Assembly (NCBI RefSeq): GCF_003843835.1
Contig: NZ_RKQL01000001.1
Location: 744,001-808,000 of the forward strand
Source: Tibeticola sediminis
GTDB taxonomy: Bacteria; Pseudomonadota; Gammaproteobacteria; Burkholderiales; Burkholderiaceae_C
DNA length: 64,000 nt
Reading direction: 5' to 3'
Shown: piece by piece, positions 27,568 to 37,633 of the stretch
How the letters are laid out: each line of letters starts with the position of its first letter
How positions within the stretch are numbered: the first letter of the stretch is position 1
The notes under the pieces: model-generated
The model's input: only the letters and a program-made list of their open reading frames with translations
Told to the model about the DNA's origin: nothing
Database searches by the model: none
Made by a program: the position numbers and the translations under genes

Positions 27568-30468
27568 ATGTCCGACAAAAACGCCCCCGCCAAGACCGAT
27601 GCCACCAGCCCCTGGCGCGCCACGCTCAACATGCCCGACACGCCCTTTCCGATGCGGGGCGACCTGCCCCGGCGGGAGCCGGGCTGGGTGCAGCAGTGGG
27701 ATGAAAGCGGGCTCTACCTGAGGCTGCGCGCTGCGCGTCAGGGTGCGCCGCTGTTCGTGCTGCATGACGGGCCGCCCTACGCCAACGGCAAGCTGCACAT
27801 CGGCCATGCGCTGAACAAGGTGCTCAAAGACATGATCGTCAAGAGCCGGCAGCTGGCCGGATTCGACGCGCAGTACATCCCCGGGTGGGACTGCCACGGC
27901 CTGCCGATCGAAAACGCGATCGAAAAGCTCCACGGCCGCAAGCTCAGCCGCGACGAAATGCAGGCCAAGAGCCGCGCCTACGCCACCGAGCAGATTGAGC
28001 AGCAACGCGAAGACTTCAAACGCCTGGGCGTGCTCGGGGACTGGGCGCGGCCCTACCGCACCATGGATCCGGTCAATGAAGCGGGCGAAATCCGTGCGTT
28101 CAAGCGCGTGATCGAACGCGGCTTCGTCTACCGGGGGCTCAAACCCGTCTACTGGTGCTTCGACTGCGGCTCCTCGCTGGCCGAGTTCGAAATCGAATAC
28201 CAGGACAAGCAGTCCACCACGCTCGACGTCGCCTTCGAAGCCGACGACCCAGCGCGCCTGGCCGCCGCCTTCAACCTCGCGGCGCTGCCCGCAGGCCGCA
28301 GCGCGTTTGCGGTGATCTGGACCACCACCGCCTGGACGCTGCCGGCCAATCAGGCGCTCAACGCCCACCCGGAACTCGAATATGCGCTCGTCGACACCCC
28401 GCGCGGGCTGCTCGTGCTGGCGGCGTCCCTGGTGGAATCATGCCTGGGGCGCTGGGGACTCGAGGGCGAGGTGATCGCTACCGCGCGGGGGCAGCAGCTC
28501 GGCGGCCTGCAGTTCCGCCACCCGCTCTATGACGTGGACGCCGGCTACCGCCGCCTGTCGCCGGTCTATCTGGCCGAGTATGTGAGCGACACCGACGGCA
28601 CCGGCATCGTGCACTCTTCGCCCGCCTACGGCGTGGACGACTTCAACTCCTGCATCGCGCACGGCCTGCGCACGGAGGACATCCTCAACCCGGTGCAGGG
28701 CGACGGGCACTATGCCGCGACGCTGCCGCTGTTTGGCGGCATGAACATCTGGCAAGCCTGCGACCGCGTCATCGAGGCGCTGCGCGCGGCGGGCCGCCTC
28801 ATGGGCACGGTGGGCATCACGCACAGCTACCCGCATTGCTGGCGGCACAAGACGCCGGTGATTTATCGCGCCGCCGCGCAGTGGTTCATCCGCATGGACG
28901 AAGGCGAAGGCGTGTTCACCACCGACAAAGCGCCCAAAACGCTGCGGCAAATGGCGCTCGAAGCGATCGAGCACACGCGCTTTTACCCCGAAAACGGCAA
29001 GGCGCGGCTGCGGGACATGATCGCGAACCGGCCCGACTGGTGCATTTCGCGGCAACGCGCCTGGGGCGTGCCGGTGCCGTTTTTCCTGCACAAAGAGACG
29101 GGTGAACTGCACCCGCGCACGCTCGAAATCCTCGACCAGGCCGCCGCCATCGTTGAGCAGGGCGGCATCGAAGCCTGGAGCCGCACCACCGCCGAGGACA
29201 TCCTCGGCCCCGAGGACGCCGCGCACTACACCAAGAGCGCCGACATTCTGGAAGTCTGGTTCGACTCGGGCTCGACCTTCTGGCATGTGCTGCGCGGCAG
29301 CCATGCCCATGCTTACCCGAACGGCTGCTGCCACGCCGAAGGGCCCGAAGCCGACCTCTACCTCGAAGGCCACGACCAGCACCGCGGCTGGTTCCACAGC
29401 TCGCTGTTGCTCGGCTGTGCGATCGAAGGGCGCGCGCCCTACCGCGGCCTGCTGACCCACGGCTTTGCCACCGACGGCCAGGGCCGCAAGATGAGCAAGA
29501 GCCTGGGCAACGTGGTCGTGCCGCAGGAGATCAGCGGCAAGCTGGGCGCGGAAATCGTGCGCCTGTGGGTCGCCAGCACCGACTACTCGGGGGACCTCAA
29601 CATCGACGACAAGATCCTCGCCCGGGTGGTCGATGCCTACCGCCGCATCCGCAACACGCTGCGCTTCCTGCTGGCCAATACCAGCGACTTCGACCCGGCG
29701 CGCGACGCGGTGCCCGAGTCTCAGATGCTCGAAATCGACCGCTGGGCGCTGTCGCGCGCGGCCGAACTGCAAGCCGACATCCTGCGCCACTACGACGCCT
29801 ACGAATTCCACCCCGTCGTCGCCAAGCTGCAGGTGTTCTGCTCCGAAGACCTCGGCGCGTTCTACCTCGACGTGCTCAAGGACCGGCTGTACACCACCGC
29901 CCCGAAGTCGATGGCGCGCCGCAGCGCACAGACCGCGCTGCACCAGATCACCCACGCGATGCTGCGCTGGATGGCGCCTTTCCTGTCCTTCACGGCCGAG
30001 GAAGCCTGGGCGGTCTTTGCCGGGGCGCAGAACCAAGGTTCGATCTTCTTCGAGACCTACTGGCGGTTCGCCACGCCCGACGAGGCACTGCTCGCCAAAT
30101 GGGCGCGCATCCGCGAAATCCGCGAAGTGGCCAACAAGGAAATCGAGGCGGTGCGCGCCACCGGTGCCGTCGGCCCTTCGCTGCAGGCGCTCCTGACCAT
30201 CACCGTCGGGCCCGACGATGCCGCCCTGCTGCGCTCGCTCGGCGACGACCTGAAATTCGTCACCATCACCTCGGCGGCGACGGTGGTCGACGGCGAGGCG
30301 CTGGCCGTGCAGGTCACCCCCGCCACCGCGCCCAAGTGCGAGCGCTGCTGGCACTACCGCGACGACATCGGAATCGACCCCACGCGCCCCACGATTTGCG
30401 GCCGCTGCGTCGCGAACCTGGCCGAAAGCGAAGGCATCGGTGCGGGCGAGCCCCGGCACTGCGCCTGA
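27568..30468 (+). CDS. ileS: Isoleucine--tRNA ligase
   Basis: This 966-residue class I synthetase has the HIGH motif in [16 protein letters not shown] (about residues 67-82), an editing CP1 domain (about 200-400), KMSKS in [10 protein letters not shown] (about 641) and a C-terminal zinc site with CERCWHYR and CGRC. It charges tRNA-Ile. Length and zinc domain fit the bacterial type I enzyme. It lies 126 bases after ribF and 18 before lspA, the standard order in proteobacteria. Confidence 0.97.
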   Translation: MSDKNAPAKTDATSPWRATLNMPDTPFPMRGDLPRREPGWVQQWDESGLYLRLRAARQGAPLFVLHDGPPYANGKLHIGHALNKVLKDMIVKSRQLAGFDAQYIPGWDCHGLPIENAIEKLHGRKLSRDEMQAKSRAYATEQIEQQREDFKRLGVLGDWARPYRTMDPVNEAGEIRAFKRVIERGFVYRGLKPVYWCFDCGSSLAEFEIEYQDKQSTTLDVAFEADDPARLAAAFNLAALPAGRSAFAVIWTTTAWTLPANQALNAHPELEYALVDTPRGLLVLAASLVESCLGRWGLEGEVIATARGQQLGGLQFRHPLYDVDAGYRRLSPVYLAEYVSDTDGTGIVHSSPAYGVDDFNSCIAHGLRTEDILNPVQGDGHYAATLPLFGGMNIWQACDRVIEALRAAGRLMGTVGITHSYPHCWRHKTPVIYRAAAQWFIRMDEGEGVFTTDKAPKTLRQMALEAIEHTRFYPENGKARLRDMIANRPDWCISRQRAWGVPVPFFLHKETGELHPRTLEILDQAAAIVEQGGIEAWSRTTAEDILGPEDAAHYTKSADILEVWFDSGSTFWHVLRGSHAHAYPNGCCHAEGPEADLYLEGHDQHRGWFHSSLLLGCAIEGRAPYRGLLTHGFATDGQGRKMSKSLGNVVVPQEISGKLGAEIVRLWVASTDYSGDLNIDDKILARVVDAYRRIRNTLRFLLANTSDFDPARDAVPESQMLEIDRWALSRAAELQADILRHYDAYEFHPVVAKLQVFCSEDLGAFYLDVLKDRLYTTAPKSMARRSAQTALHQITHAMLRWMAPFLSFTAEEAWAVFAGAQNQGSIFFETYWRFATPDEALLAKWARIREIREVANKEIEAVRATGAVGPSLQALLTITVGPDDAALLRSLGDDLKFVTITSAATVVDGEALAVQVTPATAPKCERCWHYRDDIGIDPTRPTICGRCVANLAESEGIGAGEPRHCA

Positions 30469-30486
30469 AGACCGGAAAGCCTCGCC

Positions 30487-31005
30487 GTGGCCAAAGCCCT
30501 ATCCTCCGCCCGCGCTTCTTTGACCTTGTGGCTCACGCTGGCCGTGTTCATCGTGGTGCTCGACCAGTTCACCAAGGTGCTGATACTCGGTAACTACGCT
30601 CTTGGGGACAGCGTAGGGGTGACGAGCTTCTTCAACGTCGTACGTGTGCACAACACGGGCGCGGCTTTCTCGTTCCTCGCCGGTGCGAGCGGCTGGCAGC
30701 GGTGGTTTTTCACGGGGCTCGGCCTCGTGGCGACGGTGGCCATCGTCTGGATGCTGCGCAGGCATGGGCACCAGCGGCTCTTTGCGTTCGCGCTGAGCTG
30801 CATCCTCGGGGGTGCGGTCGGAAACGTCATCGACCGGCTGCTGCACGGCTACGTGGTCGATTTCCTGCAATTTCACTGGCGCTGGCTCGAGCCGGTGTTT
30901 CCGGGCGGCTATTTCCCGGCGTTCAACGTGGCCGACGCGGCGATCACCGTGGGCGCCGCTGCGCTGATCCTCGACGAGCTGCGCCGTGTGCGGCAGGCGC
31001 GCTGA
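30487..31005 (+). CDS. lspA: Lipoprotein signal peptidase
   Basis: This 172-residue inner-membrane aspartic protease removes signal peptides from prolipoproteins. It has four hydrophobic segments and the two catalytic Asp in [19 protein letters not shown] and [11 protein letters not shown]. It starts with GTG at 30487 with no upstream ATG in frame; GAAAG lies upstream. It is translated after ileS with an 18-base gap. Lipoproteins in this window, such as the BON protein, are potential substrates. Confidence 0.95.
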   Translation: MAKALSSARASLTLWLTLAVFIVVLDQFTKVLILGNYALGDSVGVTSFFNVVRVHNTGAAFSFLAGASGWQRWFFTGLGLVATVAIVWMLRRHGHQRLFAFALSCILGGAVGNVIDRLLHGYVVDFLQFHWRWLEPVFPGGYFPAFNVADAAITVGAAALILDELRRVRQAR

Positions 31006-31068
31006 GCCGCTGCACCCTTCGGAATCTTCCGGCCTGTTTCGACTTGATCTGCGACCCTCAGCCCTCTC

Positions 31069-32151
31069 ATGAACCCGAACACCGACCTGCCTGAGCGCAC
31101 CGAACCCCGGCTGACCTCGCTGTCACACGGCGGCGGCTGCGGCTGCAAGATCGCACCGGGCGTGCTGTCGGACATTCTGCGCGGCACGACGCAACTGCCC
31201 ATCCCCGAGGCTTTGCTCGTGGGCATCGAAACCGCCGACGACGCCGCGGTCTATCGCCTCAACGACGCGCAGGCGCTGGTCGCGACCACCGATTTCTTCA
31301 TGCCCATCGTCGACGACCCGTTCGACTTTGGTCGCATCGCCGCCACCAATGCGCTGAGCGATGTCTATGCCATGGGCGGCACGCCCATCATGGCGCTCGC
31401 GCTGGTGGGCATGCCGATCTCGGTGCTCTCGACCGCCACCATCGGCCGCATCCTCGAAGGTGGCGCGTCGGTGTGCCGCGCCGCGGGCATCCCCATCGCC
31501 GGCGGGCACACGATCGACTCGGTCGAGCCGATCTACGGGCTGGTGGCTCTGGGTCTGGTGCACCCGGCGCGGGTGCGGCGCAATGCGGATGCGCGCGCGG
31601 GCGATTGGCTGATTCTCGGTAAGCCGCTGGGCGTCGGAGTGCAGTCGGCCGCGCTCAAAAAAGACCTGCTCGATGCCGCGGGCTATGCGCGCATGATCGA
31701 AACCACGACGCGGCTCAACACCCCGGGGCCGGATCTGGCTGCGCTCGACGGCGTGCATGCGATCACCGATGTCACGGGCTTTGGCCTGGCCGGCCATGCG
31801 CTCGAAGTGGCGCGCGGCTGCGGCCACGCGGTGCAGATCGACTGGGCGCGCGTGCCGCTGCTCGAAGGCGTGCGCGCGTTCGCCGAGGCAGGCGTCGTCA
31901 CCGGTGCCTCGGGTCGGAACTGGGCAGCTTATGGCGCCGAGGTGGCGCTGCCCGAAGGCTTTGCCCCCGCCGACCGCGCGCTGCTGACCGACCCGCAAAC
32001 CAGCGGCGGGCTGCTGGTGTCCTGTGCGCCCGAAGCAGCAGCGAACGTGCTCGAGGTCTTCCAACGTCACGGCTTTGCCGACGCCGCCGTCATCGGCAGG
32101 GTCGATGCGGCGCCGACCGGCGAGGGCGCCGCCTGTCTCGTGATTCGCTGA
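31069..32151 (+). CDS. selD: Selenide, water dikinase
   Basis: This 360-residue enzyme makes selenophosphate from selenide and ATP. The active-site stretch is HGGGCGCKI (Cys24 and Lys27, equal to Cys17 and Lys20 of E. coli), so it is a Cys-type and not a selenoprotein. Asp-rich TADDAAVY, the glycine loop TNALSDVYAMGG and LLTDPQTSGGLLV follow the AIR-synthase fold. No selA, selB or selU is in the window. It lies downstream of lspA on the same strand, and repeat B1 starts 16 bases after its stop. Confidence 0.94.
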   Translation: MNPNTDLPERTEPRLTSLSHGGGCGCKIAPGVLSDILRGTTQLPIPEALLVGIETADDAAVYRLNDAQALVATTDFFMPIVDDPFDFGRIAATNALSDVYAMGGTPIMALALVGMPISVLSTATIGRILEGGASVCRAAGIPIAGGHTIDSVEPIYGLVALGLVHPARVRRNADARAGDWLILGKPLGVGVQSAALKKDLLDAAGYARMIETTTRLNTPGPDLAALDGVHAITDVTGFGLAGHALEVARGCGHAVQIDWARVPLLEGVRAFAEAGVVTGASGRNWAAYGAEVALPEGFAPADRALLTDPQTSGGLLVSCAPEAAANVLEVFQRHGFADAAVIGRVDAAPTGEGAACLVIR

Positions 32152-32167
32152 GCTGCGTTCCCCTCAG

Positions 32168-32324
32168 AGGCTGAGAGGGAATTGGGCGTGCCCGAAGGGG
32201 CGCCCCAAAACGCGCCCGAGTAGGCGCAAAGCACAGCCGTAGCTCGGGCTACGGCGCGCATTTGCAGCGCCCTCGGGCGTGTTTTGGGGCGTCAAAGCGG
32301 GCATGACCCATTCCCTCTCAGCCT
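32168..32324. repeat. Palindromic MITE-like repeat, family B, copy B1
   Basis: This 157-bp near-perfect palindrome has 15-bp terminal inverted repeats AGGCTGAGAGGGAAT / ATTCCCTCTCAGCCT and is flanked by perfect direct repeats ctcag (32163-32167 and 32325-32329). The right ctcag contains the stop codon of the quinone oxidoreductase gene (tca at 32326-32328 read on minus). Copy B2 at 53926-54082 has the same length. The centre CCGTAGCTCGGGCTACGG forms a stem-loop. It lies between convergent selD and qor. Confidence 0.9.
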
Positions 32325-32325
32325 C

Positions 32326-33309
32326 TCAGACCGTCAGAACCGTGCTGCCCACCGTCTGGCGCGACTCGAGCGCGCGGTGCGCCTCGGCCACGTCCCGGAG
32401 CGCAAAGCGCTGCGCGATGTGGATCTTCACCGCACCGCTTTGCACCACCTCGAACAATTCGTCGGCCATGGCCTGGGTGCGTTCGCGCGTGGCGATGTGG
32501 GTAAAAAGCGTCTGCCGCGTGACGTAGAGCGAACCCTTGGCGCCGAGGATGGCGGGGGCGAACGGCGGCACCGGGCCCGACGCATTGCCAAAACTCACCA
32601 TCAGCCCAAACGGACGCAGGCAGTCGAGCGAGCCGTCCCAGGTGTCTTTGCCGACCGAGTCGTAGACCACCTTGACGCCCTGGCCCTGGGTGATGTCCCG
32701 GACGCGCTGCACGAAGTTCTCGCGCCGGTAGTTGATGGCGTGCGCTGCCCCGTTGGCCAGCGCCAGCGCACACTTCTCGTCGCTGCCCGCGGTGCCGATG
32801 AGCTGCAGGCCCAGCGCCTTGGCCCACTGACAGGCGATCAGCCCCACGCCCCCGGCGGCGGCATGAAACAGCACGAAGTCTCCGCTTTGCAAGCCTTCGA
32901 CCGGGCGCGTGCGCTTGAGCAGGTACTGCGCGGTCAGGCCTTTGAGCATCATGGCGGCGGCGGTGTCGAAGTCGATCGCATCGGGTAGGCGCACCACGCA
33001 GGTCGCGGGCATCACGCGGACTTCGCTGTAGCTGCCAGGCGGGTTGCTGGCGTACGCGGCGCGGTCCCCCGGCTTCAGATGCGTCACCCCCTCGCCGACG
33101 GCTTCGATGATGCCCGCGCCTTCCATACCCAGACGCGCGGGCAGGCTGAGCGGGTAGAGCCCCGTGCGGTGGTAGACATCGATGAAGTTGAGCCCGATCG
33201 CCTTGTGGCGGATGCGCACCTCGCCCGGGGCAGGGTCGCCGACGTCCACGTCGACGAGCTTCATCTGTTCTGGGCCACCAAACTGGTCGATCTGCACGGC
33301 AAGCGTCAT
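32326..33309 (-). CDS. Quinone oxidoreductase (MDR/zeta-crystallin type)
   Basis: This 327-residue NADPH-dependent reductase of the medium-chain family has IGLNFIDVYHRTGLYPL, GMEGAGIIEAVGEGV, the nucleotide loop HAAAGGVGLIACQWAKALG and YDSVGKDTWDGSLDCL, all close to E. coli QorA. The zinc-binding Cys of alcohol dehydrogenases are absent. It reduces quinones by one electron. Its stop codon lies within the right target duplication of repeat B1. ATG 33309 is preceded by GAGGAATCCTC-like sequence. Confidence 0.9.
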   Translation of the reverse strand: MTLAVQIDQFGGPEQMKLVDVDVGDPAPGEVRIRHKAIGLNFIDVYHRTGLYPLSLPARLGMEGAGIIEAVGEGVTHLKPGDRAAYASNPPGSYSEVRVMPATCVVRLPDAIDFDTAAAMMLKGLTAQYLLKRTRPVEGLQSGDFVLFHAAAGGVGLIACQWAKALGLQLIGTAGSDEKCALALANGAAHAINYRRENFVQRVRDITQGQGVKVVYDSVGKDTWDGSLDCLRPFGLMVSFGNASGPVPPFAPAILGAKGSLYVTRQTLFTHIATRERTQAMADELFEVVQSGAVKIHIAQRFALRDVAEAHRALESRQTVGSTVLTV

Positions 33310-33396
33310 GAGGATTCCTCGAAGAACAAAGCAAGAAAGTAATCCTGCCACGTTCGCGCCAGCGCTGCACGCGCGAACCGGCTACAGTGCCGCCCC

Positions 33397-34296
33397 ATGC
33401 CGCAAAAACTCGATGCACGCACCGCCTTCTATCTGACCTTGCCGCCGCTGCTGTGGGCGGGAAATGCCGTGGTGGGCCGGCTCGTGCATGAGCTCGTGCC
33501 GCCGATCACGCTCAACCTGCTGCGCTGGCTGGGTGCAGCCCTCATCCTGATGCCGCTCGCACCCTGGGTGCTGCGGCCAGCCAGCGGGCTCTATACCCAC
33601 TGGCGGCGGTTTGCGCTGCTGGGGCTGTTGGGGGTGGGTTGCTACAACGCGCTGCAGTATCTGGCGCTGCAGACCTCGACGCCGCTGAACGTGACGCTGG
33701 TGGCATCGTCGATGCCGCTGTGGATGCTGGCGCTTGGGGCCATGTTCTTCGGCGCGCGGGTGACGCGCGCGCAACTGGTGGGCGCGGCGCTGTCGATGGG
33801 TGGTGTGCTGGTGGTGCTCTCGCGCGGCGACCTTCGCCACCTGCTCGAACTGCGGCTGGTTGCGGGGGATGTGTTCATGCTGCTCGCCACCCTGTCTTGG
33901 GCCTGGTACAGCTGGCTGTTGTCGCGCCGCGCCGAGCCCGACGCCTTGCGGCGCGACTGGGCGGCGTTTTTGCTCGCCCAGGTGCTCTACGGTCTGGCGT
34001 GGTCGGGCGCGTTCACGGCGGCCGAGTGGGCGCTGACCGACGCGCACATTCAATGGGGATGGCCGCTGGTGGCCGCGCTGCTGTATGTCGCGGTCGGCCC
34101 GGCGGTCCTTGCCTACCGGAGCTGGGGCCAGGGCGTCGAGCGCGCTGGGCCGGCGCTGGCGGGCTTCTTCTCCAACCTCACGCCGCTGTTTGCAGCCGTG
34201 CTGTCCGCTGCGTTCCTGGGTGAACTTCCCCACCTGTACCACGCCCTGGCCTTCGGGCTGATCGTCGCGGGCATTGTGGTGTCTTCGCGGCGCTGA
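33397..34296 (+). CDS. EamA/DMT family transporter
   Basis: This 299-residue inner-membrane protein has ten hydrophobic segments in two EamA repeats; the first holds LLWAGNAVVGRLVHELVPP and the second GPAVLAYRSWGQGVERAGPALAGFFSNLTPLFA in parts. These drug/metabolite transporters export amino acids or other small metabolites, and the substrate cannot be read from sequence. It diverges from qor with 87 bases between starts. Confidence 0.85.
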   Translation: MPQKLDARTAFYLTLPPLLWAGNAVVGRLVHELVPPITLNLLRWLGAALILMPLAPWVLRPASGLYTHWRRFALLGLLGVGCYNALQYLALQTSTPLNVTLVASSMPLWMLALGAMFFGARVTRAQLVGAALSMGGVLVVLSRGDLRHLLELRLVAGDVFMLLATLSWAWYSWLLSRRAEPDALRRDWAAFLLAQVLYGLAWSGAFTAAEWALTDAHIQWGWPLVAALLYVAVGPAVLAYRSWGQGVERAGPALAGFFSNLTPLFAAVLSAAFLGELPHLYHALAFGLIVAGIVVSSRR

Positions 34297-34367
34297 AAAC
34301 CGGCCCGAGCGCCCGTGCGGCCGCGCACGGTGGCACGCCATGGGCGCGTGCCGGGGCGCAGTTGGGC

Positions 34368-35174
34368 TCAGAAGGTGCCCGGGTAGGCGCCGCCGTCGAG
34401 CAAGAGGTTTTGACCGGTGAGGTAGCCCGCATGCACGCTGCAGAGGAAGGCGCAGACGGCGCCGAATTCTTCGGGGCTGCCGAAGCGGCGGGCCGGGATC
34501 TGGGCGATCTGGGCCTGCACGACCGCATCCAGGCTGCGGCCGCTGCGCTCGGCGCTGGCTTGCAGCGTGGCGCGCAGGCGGTCGGTGTCGAATTTGCCCG
34601 GCAACAGGTTGTTGATCGTCACCCCGCGCGCGGCCAGATCCGAGCGCGCAAGCCCGGCCACGAAGCCGGTGAGGCCGCTGCGTGCGCCGTTGGAGAGCGC
34701 GAGGATGTCGATCGGTGCCTTGACCGCGCTCGAGGTGATGTTGACGATGCGGCCAAAGCCCCGCGCGGCCATGCCGTCGACCGTGGCCTTGATGAGTTCG
34801 ATCGGGGTGAGCATGTTGGCCTCGACGGCGCGCAGCCAGTCCTGGCGGCTGAAGCTGCGGAAGTCGCCCGGCGGTGGCCCGCCCGCATTGGTGACGACGA
34901 TGTCGAAGTCGCGCCCGGGCCCGCCCGGCGCGGAAAAGACCGCCTCACGACCAGCATCGGTGGTGATGTCCGCAGGCACAAACAGCAGCTTTGCCGGCTT
35001 GTTCCGGTCACTTTCTGCTCTCAATTTAGAAGTAGCCTCGGCCAGACCATCGGCCCCACGTGCGTTGATGACGAGGTTGACGCCCTCGCGCGCGAGCGCC
35101 TGGGCGCAGCCGAACCCCAGCCCTTTGCTCGCGCCGCAGACCAGCGCCCATTTGCCGGCAAGCCCCAAATCCAT
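34368..35174 (-). CDS. SDR family oxidoreductase
   Basis: This 268-residue short-chain dehydrogenase has the NAD(P) motif VCGASKGLGFGCAQALA (about residues 12-28) and NAGG (about 96). The catalytic Ser in NITSSAVKAP is followed by SNGARSGLTGF, where the usual YxxxK motif reads N-x-x-x-R. Loss of the catalytic Tyr suggests a divergent or atypical member. LPGKFDTDRLR and LTGQNLLLDGG are normal. GAGGAG precedes ATG 35174. It follows the EamA gene by 11 bases on the same strand. Confidence 0.83.
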   Translation of the reverse strand: MDLGLAGKWALVCGASKGLGFGCAQALAREGVNLVINARGADGLAEATSKLRAESDRNKPAKLLFVPADITTDAGREAVFSAPGGPGRDFDIVVTNAGGPPPGDFRSFSRQDWLRAVEANMLTPIELIKATVDGMAARGFGRIVNITSSAVKAPIDILALSNGARSGLTGFVAGLARSDLAARGVTINNLLPGKFDTDRLRATLQASAERSGRSLDAVVQAQIAQIPARRFGSPEEFGAVCAFLCSVHAGYLTGQNLLLDGGAYPGTF

Positions 35175-35185
35175 CTCGATCCTCC

Positions 35186-36109
35186 TCACGCCCTGCGGCG
35201 CGTCACCAGAAACACTCCGCCGACCACCAACGCCGTGCCGGCGATGATCCAGCCGTTGAAAGGCTCGCCCAGCAGCACCACGCCCATCAGGATGGTGGAC
35301 ATGGGGCCGATCATGCCCACCTGCGACGCCAGCCCTGCGCCGATGCGCTCGATGCCCATCATCACGAGCAGCACCGGCGCGGCGGTGCAGGCGGTGGCGT
35401 TGAGCAGCGACAACCCGATCACCGGCGGCGCGACCTGCGCGGCCGAGAGCGGACGCAGCAGCAGGAACTGCACGATGCACAGCACGCAGGCCACCGAGGT
35501 GGCCAGGCCCGCCAGACGCAGCGCGCCCAGCCGCTGCACCAGTTCGCCGCTGTAGCTGAGGTACAGCGCATAGCTCAGCGCGCTCAGAAACACCAGCACG
35601 GCGCCCAGCGCGACATTGGGGCCTTGCAGGCTGGCCTCGTGCCCGAAGACGAGCAGCACGCCGCTGTAGCTCACCGCCATCGCGATGGCCTGATGGCGCT
35701 GCACCTTGCGGCCGTAAAGCAGCCAGCCCAGCAACAGCACGAGCGTTGGGTTGAGGTAGAGAATCAGCCGCTCGAACGAGGCGCTGATGTATTGCAGGCC
35801 CGCGAAGTCGAGAAAGCTCGCGAGGTAGTAGCCGGTGAAGCCCAGCCACAGCACGCCGAGCAGATCGCGCCGCGACAGCGTCGGCCGCCCCCGCCCCGCC
35901 CAAATGGCCATGACTGCAAACAGCGGCAGCGCAAACAACATGCGGTACATCAGCAGCGTGACCGCATCGACCCCATAGCGATAGGCCAGCTTGACGATGA
36001 TGGCCTTGCCACTGAAGCCGATGGCGCCCAGCGTGGCCAGGAGCAGGCCCGGCAGCAAGCGGCCATCGGCGGCGGGGCGGGCATTTGCGCCGGAGGGAGG
36101 CTGGTGCAT
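35186..36109 (-). CDS. EamA/DMT family transporter
   Basis: This 307-residue membrane protein has ten hydrophobic segments; GAIGFSGKAIIVKLAYRYGVD marks the first EamA repeat and GIERIGAGLASQVGMIGPMSTILMGVVLLGEPFNG in pieces the second. Its ATG shares one base with the tctA stop (TGATG), so it is translationally coupled with the Tct-type permease. The substrate is unknown. It belongs to the operon tctB-tctA-eamA-SDR. Confidence 0.86.
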   Translation of the reverse strand: MHQPPSGANARPAADGRLLPGLLLATLGAIGFSGKAIIVKLAYRYGVDAVTLLMYRMLFALPLFAVMAIWAGRGRPTLSRRDLLGVLWLGFTGYYLASFLDFAGLQYISASFERLILYLNPTLVLLLGWLLYGRKVQRHQAIAMAVSYSGVLLVFGHEASLQGPNVALGAVLVFLSALSYALYLSYSGELVQRLGALRLAGLATSVACVLCIVQFLLLRPLSAAQVAPPVIGLSLLNATACTAAPVLLVMMGIERIGAGLASQVGMIGPMSTILMGVVLLGEPFNGWIIAGTALVVGGVFLVTRRRA

Positions 36110-37623
36110 CAGAAAGCCTGCGCGCGGCGGGCCTGTACGGCGGGAACGACCACGACGAGCAGCAAGGCTGCGGCCGTGATCAGCAAACCCGCGGAGATCG
36201 GGCGCGTGACGAAAACGCTCCAGTCCCCGCGCGAGAGCAACAAGGCGCGGCGCAGATACTCCTCCATCATCGGGCCCAGGATGAAGCCCAGCAACAGCGG
36301 CGCGGGTTCGGCGCCGAGTTTGTGAAAGCCATAACCGATGAAGCCAAACAGCGCCACCATCCACACGTCGAAGGTGTTGTTGTTGGTGGTGTAGACGCCC
36401 ATGGCGCAGAACAGCACGATGGCCGGATAGAGCCAGCGGTAGGGCACGGCCAGCAGGCGTATCCACAGACCGATCATCGGCAGGTTGAGCACCACTAGCA
36501 TGAGGTTGCCGAGCCACATCGAGGCAATCAGGCCCCAGAACAGCTCGGGGTTGCCGGTCATCACGTTCGGGCCGGGCTGGATGTTGTGGATGGTCATCGC
36601 CCCAACCATCAGCGCCATCACCGCGTTGGGCGGGATGCCGAGCGTCAGCAGCGGGATGAACGAGGTCTGCGCGCCCGCGTTGTTGGCCGACTCGGGCGCG
36701 GCCACGCCGCGGATGTTGCCTTCGCCAAACGGCACCTCACCGGGCTGCAGCCGCGTTTTCTTTTCTGCCGTGTAGGCCGCAAACGATGCGAGCAGCGCGC
36801 CACCGCCCGGCAAGATACCCAACACCGTGCCGATGCCCGTGCCACGCAGGATGGCGGGCACCAGATGCCGCCAGTCCTCGCGCGTGGGCCACAGGCGCGT
36901 GACCCGCGCCGTGAACACCTCGCGTTGATCGGCATGAATCGAGAGGTTGGCGATGATTTCGGCATAGCCGAACGCGCCCATGGCAATGACGATGAAGCCG
37001 ATGCCGTCGCTGAGTTCGGGGATGTCGAACGTGAACCGGGGCAGGCCCGAGTTGACGTCCGTCCCCACGAGCCCGAGCAGCAAACCCAGTAGAACCATGG
37101 CGATGGCCTTGAGCAGCGAGCCCGATGCGAGCACCACGGCGCCGATGAGCCCGAGCACCATGAGCGCAAAGTATTCGGCCGGGCCAAAGCGCAAGGCGAC
37201 CTCGGTCAGTGGCGCGGCGAACGCGGCCAACACCAAGGTCGCGACGCTGCCCGCAAAGAAAGAGCCCAAGGCGGCGGCTGCCAGCGCCGCGCCGGCCCGA
37301 CCGCGGCGCGCCATCTGATAGCCGTCGATCACGGTGACGACCGATGAAGCCTCGCCCGGCAGGTTGACCAGAATCGCCGTGGTCGAGCCGCCGTACTGCG
37401 CGCCGTAATAAATGCCCGCCAGCATGATGAGCGCGGCCACCGGCGGCAAAGCGTAGGTCGCGGGCAGCAGCATGGCAATCGTGGCGACCGGCCCGATACC
37501 GGGCAGCACGCCGATCAGCGTGCCGAGCAAGCAGCCGATGAAGCCATACAACAGGTTTTGCGCCGTGGCGGCTACCGAGAGGCCGAGCGCGAGGTGTTCG
37601 TACAGGTTCGAGAGCGCATCCAT
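36109..37623 (-). CDS. tctA: Tripartite tricarboxylate transporter large permease TctA
   Basis: This 504-residue permease has about 11-12 hydrophobic segments with the TctA signatures GVLPGIGPVATIAMLLP, YGGSTTAILVNLPGEASS (about residue 75-92) and GILPGGGALLASF plus ANNAGAQTSFIPLLTLGIPPNAVMALM in parts. It moves tricarboxylates or related acids across the inner membrane with TctB and a periplasmic TctC protein. No tctC is present nearby; Burkholderiales often keep many unlinked tctC paralogues. Confidence 0.92.
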   Translation of the reverse strand: MDALSNLYEHLALGLSVAATAQNLLYGFIGCLLGTLIGVLPGIGPVATIAMLLPATYALPPVAALIMLAGIYYGAQYGGSTTAILVNLPGEASSVVTVIDGYQMARRGRAGAALAAAALGSFFAGSVATLVLAAFAAPLTEVALRFGPAEYFALMVLGLIGAVVLASGSLLKAIAMVLLGLLLGLVGTDVNSGLPRFTFDIPELSDGIGFIVIAMGAFGYAEIIANLSIHADQREVFTARVTRLWPTREDWRHLVPAILRGTGIGTVLGILPGGGALLASFAAYTAEKKTRLQPGEVPFGEGNIRGVAAPESANNAGAQTSFIPLLTLGIPPNAVMALMVGAMTIHNIQPGPNVMTGNPELFWGLIASMWLGNLMLVVLNLPMIGLWIRLLAVPYRWLYPAIVLFCAMGVYTTNNNTFDVWMVALFGFIGYGFHKLGAEPAPLLLGFILGPMMEEYLRRALLLSRGDWSVFVTRPISAGLLITAAALLLVVVVPAVQARRAQAF

Positions 37624-37633
37624 CCCACACCCC

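Noticed and set aside
26641..28368. Long minus-strand open frame opposite ribF and ileS
   Set aside because: The opposite strand carries full-length ribF and ileS with all motifs; the frame is a shadow.
31069..32151. SelD as a selenocysteine-containing protein with in-frame TGA
   Set aside because: The active-site codon is a normal Cys codon in HGGGCGCKI; no internal TGA is present.
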